From contig JAEWJZ010000032.1 of assembly GCA_023386315.1 (NCBI GenBank), positions 1 to 20,357 on the forward strand: a DNA stretch of 20,357 nucleotides, read 5' to 3'. Every line of letters starts with the position of its first letter. Position 1 is the first letter of the stretch. The notes beneath the pieces are model-generated. The model saw only the letters and a list, made by a program, of their open reading frames with translations. It ran no database searches and had not been told where the DNA came from. Shown here in pieces: positions 14,756 through 20,357 of this stretch. The position numbers were made by a program, and so were the translations under genes. Source of the DNA: Bacillota bacterium. GTDB taxonomy: Bacteria > Bacillota > Clostridia > Lachnospirales > Lachnospiraceae.

Positions 14756-16597
14756 ATGAAACATAATGATTTTCGAACAATTATTGAAAGCTCACGAAGG
14801 AGAAGCATAGCGGCGGATATCAGCTGCGACCAGGTCTACAGTAAAAAAATAATCGATAATATTGAATTGCAAAAGAAGTTTGCAGAAAATAGAAATATGA
14901 TTTTAACAGCAGCCCCATATATGGAGCAGCTGATTAATTTTGTTATCGATTATAATTTTTTTGTTTTATTGACGGATGGAGAAGGCTGTATCTTAAATGT
15001 ATCCGGTAATGAGAAGATCCTGAATGAGGCCTTTGAACTGAAGATGATTCCGGGCGCTTACATGGATGAAGAGAGTATTGGTACAAATGCAATGGCGGTG
15101 GTGCTGAAAACAGGTGGCCCCATACAGTTATCTGGTGAAGATCATTTTATAAAGGCCTACCACCGCTGGACCTGCTCCGGAGCTCCCATCAAAGACAGCC
15201 ATGGGAAACTGATTGGAGTTTTAAATCTGACAGGCTATACGGAACAGGTTCATCCACATACTCTTGGAATGGTAATTGCCGCTTCCAATGCCATTGAAGA
15301 AATGCTCAAAGTAAAAGAGTATCATAAATTACAGAATATAAATTATAAGCATATGAATACCATATTCAATTCCATGCCGGTAGCAATTATTACTTCTGAT
15401 CTGGAAGGTAATATAAAATTATATAACAATCAGGCGACCGAACTTTTCGGCAAAGCTGACAGCCTTATGGAAGTAACGAGGATGAATGAGCTGATCAGGA
15501 ACTGGGAATCCATGATAGAAGTTATTGTAAATGGAGAGAATGTGGAACAGGATATCAGCATTAAGAATTTTAGCTGTCATCTTACGGCGAATCCCATATA
15601 TAATCCAGTGGATGATAGTATCGAGATTGTATACATTTTTGAAGAGATAAAAAAATCAAATATTGCGGCCTATTATATTTTTGATAAAATTATTGGTGAG
15701 GACCCAAATTTCTTAAAAATTGTCCAATATGCAAAAAAAATATCAGACAGCAAATCAACAATCCTGATTTTAGGGGAAAGCGGTACCGGAAAAGAAGTGT
15801 TTGCCCAGTCCATACATAATTACAGTAGCAGAATGGATGCACCTTTTATCGCAATAAACTGCGGGGCAATACCAAAAGAGTTTATGGAGCTGGAACTCTT
15901 TGGCTATGAAGAAGGGGCATATGCAGGGGCAAAAAAAGGAGGAAGCCAGGGAAAGTTCGAACAGGCGGATGGCGGGACCATCCTATTTGACGAAATCGGC
16001 GCGCTTCCTCTGGATATGCAGGTGAAACTTCAGAGAGTACTGCAGGAAGGAATAATAACAAGGATTGGCAGTCAGAAGTCGATACCTGTTAATGTACGGG
16101 TCATTGCTGCAAGCAATAAAGATTTAAAAAAAGAAGTGGAATCCGGAAGATTCAGAAAGGATCTTTATTACCGCCTCAATGTACTGCCGTTATATTTGCC
16201 GCCACTGCGTGAACGAAAAGGGGATATCGGTCTGCTGATCCAATACTTTATGAAACTGATCTGTAACAAGCTTAATAAAAAAGAGGTTGCAATTCCAAAG
16301 GAATATTTAAAACAGATGATGAATTATAACTGGCCCGGAAATATCAGGGAACTGGAAAACATCGTGGAGTTGATTGTTAATTCCGAAACCATTCCTACAG
16401 AATACTTTAATCAGGAAACCGGTAATGAAGATATTGATCAGGAAGAAGAAATTTTAGACCTAGCCTATGTGGAGCGGGAACAGCTAAAGAAAGTTCTTCA
16501 AAAGAATAACGGGAACATCACCAGAACAGCCAGTGATTTAGGAATTAGAAGGAATACGCTTTATAGCAAGATAAAAAAGTATAATATAAAAATATAA
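14756..16597 (+). CDS. GAF-PAS-AAA+-Fis transcriptional regulator, sigma-54 activator type
   Basis: The protein has 613 residues from ATG 14756, with AAAGGGGGG (14738-14746) 9 nt upstream; an in-frame GTG at 14696 lies inside the phosphatase gene. Residues about 45-200 are an AcoR-like GAF sensor (GAYMDEESIGTNAMA), 205-290 a PAS domain, then an AAA+ core with Walker A GESGTGKE and Walker B GGTILFDEIG, and a C-terminal Fis-type helix-turn-helix. It is the last gene of the cluster and probably senses a cluster substrate or cofactor. The sigma-54 contact loop, normally GAFTGA, is GAYAGA (residues 387-392). Loss of the threonine usually harms sigma-54 activation. It may still bind DNA as a conventional regulator. 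Confidence 0.9.
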   Translation: MKHNDFRTIIESSRRRSIAADISCDQVYSKKIIDNIELQKKFAENRNMILTAAPYMEQLINFVIDYNFFVLLTDGEGCILNVSGNEKILNEAFELKMIPGAYMDEESIGTNAMAVVLKTGGPIQLSGEDHFIKAYHRWTCSGAPIKDSHGKLIGVLNLTGYTEQVHPHTLGMVIAASNAIEEMLKVKEYHKLQNINYKHMNTIFNSMPVAIITSDLEGNIKLYNNQATELFGKADSLMEVTRMNELIRNWESMIEVIVNGENVEQDISIKNFSCHLTANPIYNPVDDSIEIVYIFEEIKKSNIAAYYIFDKIIGEDPNFLKIVQYAKKISDSKSTILILGESGTGKEVFAQSIHNYSSRMDAPFIAINCGAIPKEFMELELFGYEEGAYAGAKKGGSQGKFEQADGGTILFDEIGALPLDMQVKLQRVLQEGIITRIGSQKSIPVNVRVIAASNKDLKKEVESGRFRKDLYYRLNVLPLYLPPLRERKGDIGLLIQYFMKLICNKLNKKEVAIPKEYLKQMMNYNWPGNIRELENIVELIVNSETIPTEYFNQETGNEDIDQEEEILDLAYVEREQLKKVLQKNNGNITRTASDLGIRRNTLYSKIKKYNIKI

Positions 16598-16601
16598 TAA
16601 T

Positions 16602-16651
16602 AAATACCCATCAGATCAATGAAAAAGGCATTATTGATCCGGTGGGTATTT
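16602..16651 (+). terminator. Long stem-loop at the end of the oxidoreductase cluster
   Basis: AAATACCCATC-A-GATCAAT (16602-16620) pairs with ATTGATC-C-GGTGGGTATTT (16633-16651), giving 18 paired positions around one mismatch, with a 12-nt loop. The T-tract is short, so termination efficiency is uncertain. Its place 4 nt after the regulator stop codon marks the end of the cluster. Confidence 0.65.
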
Positions 16652-16684
16652 GTGGGCAGGCATTTATTAAAAAAATTGACAGAT

Positions 16685-16713
16685 ACCCCAAAAAAAATAA
16701 AAGTATCATCGAA
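16685..16713 (+). promoter_or_regulatory. Probable SigI-dependent promoter of sigI-rsgI
   Basis: ACCCC (16685-16689) followed by an A-run and CGAATAT (CGAA at 16710-16713) resembles promoters read by SigI factors, which use a C-rich -35 element and a CGAA/CGWA -10 element. The 20 nt between the elements, or less if the A-run counts as part of the -35, should be compared with known sites. sigI operons are typically self-regulated, so a site here is expected. Confidence 0.6.
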
Positions 16714-16782
16714 TATAACTAGAAGAAGAGTAAATAATTTCCGGATACATACATTTATTCCGGATAAAGGGAGGGGATAGTC

Positions 16783-17508
16783 CTGCGTGAACTGGATTAC
16801 CTGGCTTTGGAAGCAGCACAGGATGAAAATACATTAAATCGTTTTATTGAACAGCAGGAAACGTTCATTTTAAGTACTGCATCGAAGGTTACAGGACATT
16901 TTATAACGAAAAGTGATGATGAATGGTCCATCGCTTTAGGCGCATTTGTACAGGCTGTTAAGGATTATGATTTAAATCGCGGCAGTTTTTTTTATTTTGC
17001 AAAAATGGTGATACAAAGACGGTTAATTGATTATATCAGACAGCAGAAGAAATACAAAAATGAAATAACCGTAAACCCGAACCTGTTTGATTCGGATTCG
17101 GACGAAGATGATAATGAAAATGATCACATTCGATATGCTGTTTCTAAAAAATCATTGGAGTCGCATAGACAGGAAAGTCTTGCATTTGAAATCAATACGG
17201 TAAATGATATCCTTATGGAATACGGCTTTACTTTCTTTGATCTGATAAAATATTCTCCAAAGGCTGCGAAAACAAAAACTGCCTGCGTAAAGGTCATTGC
17301 CTTCTGTTTAGGAGATCCAATGGTTACCCATGTATTGAAAAATACGAAATTATTACCTGTAAAAATTCTTGAAAATAATACAAAAGTACCCCGGAAAATA
17401 ATAGAGCGGCATCGAAAATATATAATAGCAGCCATAGTGATACTATCCGGAGAGTATCAGGAACTTGCTGAATATCTGCGAACCATCAGAGAGGAGATGA
17501 AACGATGA
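16783..17508 (+). CDS. sigI: RNA polymerase sigma factor SigI
   Basis: The protein is about 241 residues from a CTG at 16783, or 233 from TTG 16807. The CTG has GGGAGGGG (16769-16776) 6 nt upstream and gives an N terminus of family-like length; the TTG has no ribosome binding site. Region 2 features are visible: a DENTLNRFIE helix, DDEWSIALGAFVQAVKDYDLNRGSFFYFA, then RRLIDYIRQQKK. The C-terminal part carries the SigI-specific helical DNA-binding domain (KVPRKIIERHRKYIIAAIVILSGEY). SigI factors respond to cell-wall or heat stress in Bacillus and to polysaccharides in cellulolytic clostridia. The stop overlaps the rsgI start (ATGA), the usual arrangement for a sigma/anti-sigma pair. Confidence 0.92.
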   Translation: MRELDYLALEAAQDENTLNRFIEQQETFILSTASKVTGHFITKSDDEWSIALGAFVQAVKDYDLNRGSFFYFAKMVIQRRLIDYIRQQKKYKNEITVNPNLFDSDSDEDDNENDHIRYAVSKKSLESHRQESLAFEINTVNDILMEYGFTFFDLIKYSPKAAKTKTACVKVIAFCLGDPMVTHVLKNTKLLPVKILENNTKVPRKIIERHRKYIIAAIVILSGEYQELAEYLRTIREEMKR

Positions 17509-18863
17509 AATCAGTTGTGCTTGAAATAAAGGGTAAATTTGCAGCTGTTTTATCTGATGATGGCAGCATAAAAAAAGTGAAAAATAAAAATTATGTGATA
17601 GGCCAGGAAATCTGGTCAATACAAAAGGAAGAGGACTTAAAAATGATGAAGTTACCTATCACGAGAAAAATGGCATTATGTGCTTCCTGTGCAGCAATCA
17701 TGCTGTTTGGTACCGGTGCGGGTATATGGGCTTATGCCGCACCATATTCTTATGTCAGCCTTGATGTGAATCCTTCCATAGAATATACTCTGAACCGGTT
17801 GGATCGGGTGATTCAGGTGGAGGCAGTCAATGATGACGGTCAAGCCATACTGGATGAACTGAATATGACAGACTTAAAAAATAAATCCATTGAAGATGCC
17901 ATATTGGCAACGGTACAACAGATTTCAGACGAGGGCTATTTTAAGGAAAGCAATCCTGAGCTGATGACAGCCACAGCCAGCGAAGCTGTGGAGGACAGCA
18001 ATGAAACTGCAGGGATGGTGACAGCCACAGCCAGCGAAGCGGCAAAGGACAGTAACGAAACGGCTGAACCTGCAACTGCTACAGCCAGTCAGGCTATGGA
18101 AAACAGCGGTATGGATACACAATGGGGCAAATCAATTGATGGCGGTATTATTATTACCGTGTCAGGCGGCAATCGGAAAATATCCGATAAATTCGTTTTA
18201 GAAATACGCGAGGCAGTTGAGAAACTTGTTGATGAAACGGTAGAAATCGAGGTTTCCAGTGTCGGATTAGAACGGGTCCGGGAAGCAAGAACTTTGGGAG
18301 TGACACCTGGTAAACTGAATTTAGTAGAAAAATTAAAGTCAAGTGCCAGCAATCCTGACAGTATTGTAATAGAGGAATGGTTAAACAGACCTGTAAAAGA
18401 TATTATGAAAGAAATTAAAAAGAATAGAAAAACAGCCGTTGCAGAACAGCCTGAAACAACCAGTGAAGCTGCCTCTGCATCTGATGCCGTATCAAACACG
18501 ATGAGCGAAGAAACTTCAGGCGCTGGCAATCCTTCGGCAGAGGAAAGTAAAGCTGCAGATGTCACCAGAAAAGAGAAACCATCCCAGAGTATGAAACCGG
18601 ACAAAACAGAAAAGACTGAACAAGAAAAAGAAACAAAAAGCCAGCTGAAAGAAGAGATAAAAGTAAATCAGGAAGGTGACAAGCAGGAAAAGGCTGAAGT
18701 AAAAGAACAGAGCAAAGAGGTTAAAGAGTCGGAAAAAACACAGTCTAAGGAAGAAAAGCAGGAGTCAAAAGCTGACTCTGGTAAGAGTTCCGATGAGGTA
18801 AAAGAAAAGCAGGAAACGCCAGTTAAAAAATCAAATCCGGGTAATTCGAAAAAAGGTTCTTAA
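17505..18863 (+). CDS. rsgI: Anti-sigma-I factor RsgI, with disordered C terminus
   Basis: This 452-residue membrane-anchored anti-sigma factor begins with a cytoplasmic RsgI N domain (residues 1-50) that binds SigI, then one membrane helix (about 56-79). Outside the membrane comes the conserved domain starting YVSLDVNPSIEY. In clostridial RsgI, self-cleavage between Asn and Pro of this motif (here Asn89-Pro90) has been reported. Residues about 155-205 contain three copies of an 18-residue repeat (TATASEA-DSNETA). The last 140 residues are Lys/Glu/Ser-rich and disordered. There is no carbohydrate-binding module, unlike in cellulolytic clostridia, so cell-wall sensing as in Bacillus is more likely. 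It is translated from the ATGA overlap with sigI. Confidence 0.93.
   Translation: MKSVVLEIKGKFAAVLSDDGSIKKVKNKNYVIGQEIWSIQKEEDLKMMKLPITRKMALCASCAAIMLFGTGAGIWAYAAPYSYVSLDVNPSIEYTLNRLDRVIQVEAVNDDGQAILDELNMTDLKNKSIEDAILATVQQISDEGYFKESNPELMTATASEAVEDSNETAGMVTATASEAAKDSNETAEPATATASQAMENSGMDTQWGKSIDGGIIITVSGGNRKISDKFVLEIREAVEKLVDETVEIEVSSVGLERVREARTLGVTPGKLNLVEKLKSSASNPDSIVIEEWLNRPVKDIMKEIKKNRKTAVAEQPETTSEAASASDAVSNTMSEETSGAGNPSAEESKAADVTRKEKPSQSMKPDKTEKTEQEKETKSQLKEEIKVNQEGDKQEKAEVKEQSKEVKESEKTQSKEEKQESKADSGKSSDEVKEKQETPVKKSNPGNSKKGS
17967..18128 (+). repeat. 54-bp tandem repeat, three copies, inside rsgI
   Basis: Copies begin at 17967, 18021 and 18075, exactly 54 bp apart. The first two share an identical 20-base start (ACAGCCACAGCCAGCGAAGC); the third is diverged. 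The repeat encodes an 18-residue unit in frame, so copy number changes would keep the reading frame. Confidence 0.85.
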
Positions 18864-18885
18864 AGAGTAAGGAAGCCGGTTGCAG

Positions 18886-18938
18886 CCACAGGAACAATAT
18901 ACCCCCAATATTGTTTCTGTGGTTTTCTGATTTTTTTT
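18886..18938 (+). terminator. Strong intrinsic terminator of sigI-rsgI
   Basis: CCACAGGAACAATAT (18886-18900) pairs with ATATTGTTTCTGTGG (18908-18922) over 15 bp with one G-U pair. The 7-nt loop is ACCCCCA, and T-rich tails TTTT and TTTTTTTT follow. Confidence 0.93.
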
Positions 18939-18978
18939 ATTATTCAATAAAAGTTTAAAAGAATCCGCTCTATTAGTC

Positions 18979-19007
18979 TGGACCTTAAAATTGTAGAATG
19001 ATATGAT
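18979..19007 (+). promoter_or_regulatory. Likely promoter of the HxlR regulator gene
   Basis: TGGACC (18979-18984), a 17-nt spacer and TATGAT (19002-19007) form a plausible sigma-A promoter, with four of six matches at -35 and five of six at -10. It lies 55 nt before the TTG start. Confidence 0.5.
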
Positions 19008-19061
19008 AGATAAAAATAAATGCGTATAGAGTAGAGAGAGAAATATTCGGGAGGTGACACT

Positions 19062-19421
19062 TTGATTATACGTGATGAGTATACTTGTCCTCTGGAACTT
19101 ACACACGACATTACAAGAGGCAAATGGAAACCTATTATTTTATGGCTGCTGGGTAAAGAGCCGTTATCGCTGTCCCAGCTGGAACATAGTATTAAAAAAA
19201 TTAATCAGAAAATGCTTTTAGAACAATTGAAAGAGCTGATGTCATTTGGTATCATTTCAAAGCAGACATTTGACGGTTATCCCCTTAAAGTGGAATATTG
19301 TTTAACGGACCGGGGCCGTGAACTGCTGCAGGCGATCACAATTATGCAAAAAGTGGGCATTGAACTGATGCTGGAGAATGGAATGAATGATGTTCTAAAG
19401 GCAAATGGATTTGCAGAATGA
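19062..19421 (+). CDS. HxlR-family winged-helix transcriptional regulator
   Basis: This 119-residue protein has the HxlR pattern: CPLELTHDITRGKWKPIILWLL at the N terminus, the recognition helix region INQKMLLEQLKELMSFGII, and the wing YPLKVEYCLTDRGREL. The start is TTG at 19062, with GGAGGTGA ending about 5 nt upstream. Cys10, just before the first helix, is the residue that senses thiol-reactive compounds in several HxlR members. HxlR proteins often control a neighbouring oxidoreductase or flavin-binding gene. The adjacent PNPOx-like gene, 76 nt downstream, is the likely target. Confidence 0.92.
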   Translation: MIIRDEYTCPLELTHDITRGKWKPIILWLLGKEPLSLSQLEHSIKKINQKMLLEQLKELMSFGIISKQTFDGYPLKVEYCLTDRGRELLQAITIMQKVGIELMLENGMNDVLKANGFAE

Positions 19422-19440
19422 CGATACCTACAAAAAAGTG

Positions 19441-19451
19441 GGTAATTTACC
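19441..19451 (+). promoter_or_regulatory. Palindrome GGTAATTTACC, candidate HxlR operator
   Basis: An 11-nt palindrome (GGTAA-T-TTACC) lies in the spacer between the HxlR gene and the PNPOx-like gene, upstream of AT-rich sequence that could hold a -10 element (TACAAT, 19477-19482). Position and symmetry fit a repressor or activator site, but no direct evidence identifies the binder. Confidence 0.35.
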
Positions 19452-19497
19452 TTAATATAAAATTGAGTTATCTTATTACAATAAGGAGGTGTAAGAA

Positions 19498-19917
19498 ATG
19501 ATAAATGCCGAAAAAACAATTGGTGATCTGATTGATAAGCAAAGTGTTTCATTTATAAGCTCGGTTGATTGTATGGGATTTCCCAATACGAAAGCAATGC
19601 TTCCGCCCAGAAAAAGAGAGGGGATAAAAACGTTTTATTTTACCACAAATACATCATCAATGAGAGTGGGACAATACAAAGACAACGAAAACGCATGTAT
19701 CTATTTCTGTGACAAGCGATTTTTCCGGGGAGTAATGCTTAGAGGTACTATGGAAGTTTTAGAAGATGAAGCCAGCAGGCAAATGATATGGCGCAATGGA
19801 GATACCATGTATTATCCCCAGGGTGTTAATGATCCTGACTATTGTGTATTGAAGTTTACAGCAATAGACGGCCGGTATTATAGTAATTTCCATTCAGAAG
19901 TATTTAATATTGACTAA
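19498..19917 (+). CDS. Pyridoxamine 5'-phosphate oxidase-like flavin-fold protein
   Basis: This 139-residue protein has the split-barrel PNPOx fold pattern: an N-terminal helix, SVSFISSVDCMGFPNTKAM, TFYFTTNTSSMRVGQYKDN, and ACIYFCDKRFFRGVMLRGTMEVL. These small members usually bind FMN or F420, or occasionally heme, and reduce or sequester small molecules. True PdxH activity is unlikely at this length. AAGGAGGT (19483-19490) lies 7 nt before the ATG. The gene follows an HxlR regulator, a common pairing for inducible detoxification or redox-stress genes. The substrate is not identifiable. Confidence 0.88.
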   Translation: MINAEKTIGDLIDKQSVSFISSVDCMGFPNTKAMLPPRKREGIKTFYFTTNTSSMRVGQYKDNENACIYFCDKRFFRGVMLRGTMEVLEDEASRQMIWRNGDTMYYPQGVNDPDYCVLKFTAIDGRYYSNFHSEVFNID

Positions 19918-19946
19918 GCATTCAAAAGAACGATTGGCTGAAACAT

Positions 19947-19995
19947 AATCGCCGGCTGTTTTAATAGAGGAAATCAGCCGGCAGCGGCGATTTTT
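19947..19995 (+). terminator. Intrinsic terminator after the PNPOx-like gene
   Basis: AATCGCCGGCTG (19947-19958) can pair with CAGCC...GGCGATT (19975-19979 and 19986-19992) with a 6-nt bulge; GCCGGCTG with CAGCCGGC is an alternative 8-bp pairing. Five T residues follow (19991-19995). It insulates the rRNA promoters downstream. Confidence 0.8.
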
Positions 19996-20055
19996 CCAGG
20001 TTGAAAAAGAGGCGTCCGTTCCTCAAAAAAATTAAAAATAAAATAAGAAAAAGTG

Positions 20056-20084
20056 TTGACTTTTGTCGAAAGCTTTGGTATGAT
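20056..20084 (+). promoter_or_regulatory. rRNA operon promoter P1
   Basis: TTGACT (20056-20061), a 17-nt spacer and TATGAT (20079-20084) form a near-consensus vegetative promoter. A GC-rich hairpin (GCCG/CGGC around 20092-20106) follows just downstream of the expected start. Confidence 0.8.
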
Positions 20085-20172
20085 ATACCTCGCCGCTGAA
20101 AACGGCGGCAAACTTCTTCCAAAACACATCGATGACCGATGAAAAACATTTTGAAGAAAATGAAAAAAGTGG

Positions 20173-20201
20173 TTGACAAAAACAACCGGACATGATATCC
20201 T
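20173..20201 (+). promoter_or_regulatory. rRNA operon promoter P2
   Basis: TTGACA (20173-20178), a 17-nt spacer and TATCCT (20196-20201) form a second promoter 117 bp downstream of P1. Tandem promoters are usual for Firmicute rRNA operons. Confidence 0.78.
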
Positions 20202-20357
20202 ATACGAGTTGCTCCTGAAGCAGCGAACGAAAAAAGCACTTTGAAAACAGAAGATTGAACAGTATGTAAAACCCTGAAAATTCTAATAATAAGCTGCGTT
20301 TGAGCAGCTTTGAATGAGAAATTCAGAACGAATACAAGAAATTGTATACGAACCAAA
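20202..20357 (+). other. rRNA operon leader (5' of a 16S gene beyond the window)
   Basis: The leader contains CACTTTGAAAACAGAAGATT, similar to the antitermination and processing leader of Firmicute rRNA operons. It also has hairpins TTGCT/AGCAG near 20209-20224 and the perfect AAGCTGC/GCAGCTT pair at about 20289-20308. The window ends before any recognisable 16S rRNA sequence. The call as an rRNA leader rests on the tandem strong promoters, the leader motif and the absence of any open frame. Confidence 0.7.

Noticed and set aside
18089..18604. A 171-codon minus-strand frame opposite rsgI
   Set aside because: It mirrors the low-complexity Ser/Glu/Lys-rich region of rsgI. Such bias opens the antisense frame, and there is no separate ribosome binding site or domain.
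1..20357. CRISPR arrays, insertion sequences, phage genes or attachment sites
   Set aside because: No regularly spaced repeats beyond the rsgI 54-bp repeat, no transposase or integrase genes and no flanking terminal inverted repeats were seen. The TraX-like gene alone does not indicate a conjugative element.

Overview
The window looks like a chromosomal segment of a low-to-medium G+C anaerobic Firmicute, most likely Lachnospiraceae (Lacrimispora / Lachnoclostridium / Hungatella-type). The reasons are the sigI-rsgI pair, strong AAGGAGG-type ribosome binding sites, Firmicute-style rRNA leader sequence, and codon and base composition. All recognised genes lie on the + strand. The window starts inside the 3' end of a 23S rRNA gene, followed by tRNA-Gly(GCC), and ends in the double-promoter leader of a second rRNA operon. 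It is therefore a complete inter-rrn segment, possibly a whole contig broken at rRNA repeats.

Layout. 1-394: 23S end, tRNA-Gly, terminator; no 5S gene is visible. 546-1319: TraX-family membrane protein. 1538-2314: two small proteins of unknown role. The first closely resembles a stefin-type cystatin, with QVVAG at residues 46-50 of a 98-residue protein. 2315-2764: terminator, AT-rich spacer and a good sigma-A-like promoter. 2765-16597: a tightly packed run of eleven genes. 16685-18938: SigI / anti-SigI with a probable self-regulated SigI promoter and a strong terminator. 18979-19995: HxlR regulator and a PNPOx-like flavin/PLP-fold protein, then a terminator. 20056-20357: tandem rRNA promoters and leader.

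The centrepiece is the eleven-gene cluster. It begins with a Desulfovibrio-Mop-like molybdenum aldehyde oxidoreductase, with all eight Fe-S cysteines and the catalytic Glu in place. Next is a large FAD / Fe-S / CCG-domain electron-transfer protein. Then come a zinc-ribbon mini-protein, a SAM methyltransferase, a C_GCAxxG_C_C protein, a Cys-rich radical SAM enzyme, a PaaK-like adenylating enzyme, an XdhC-type molybdenum cofactor chaperone, a MocA-like nucleotidyltransferase fused to an HD domain, a histidine phosphatase, and a GAF-PAS-AAA+-Fis regulator. From memory this matches the DVU_1551 to DVU_1559 gene set of Desulfovibrio, whose members carry NCBI names such as TrsS and TrsM. XdhC and MocA-like proteins explain cofactor maturation. 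The radical SAM, methyltransferase, adenylating, phosphatase and HD components have no assigned chemistry and imply an additional, undescribed modification or small-molecule pathway tied to the oxidoreductase.

Other points are a 53-nt out-of-phase overlap that encodes the phosphatase catalytic motif, a GAYAGA variant of the sigma-54 contact loop, a probable CTG start for sigI, and a 54-bp tandem repeat in the disordered extracellular part of RsgI.
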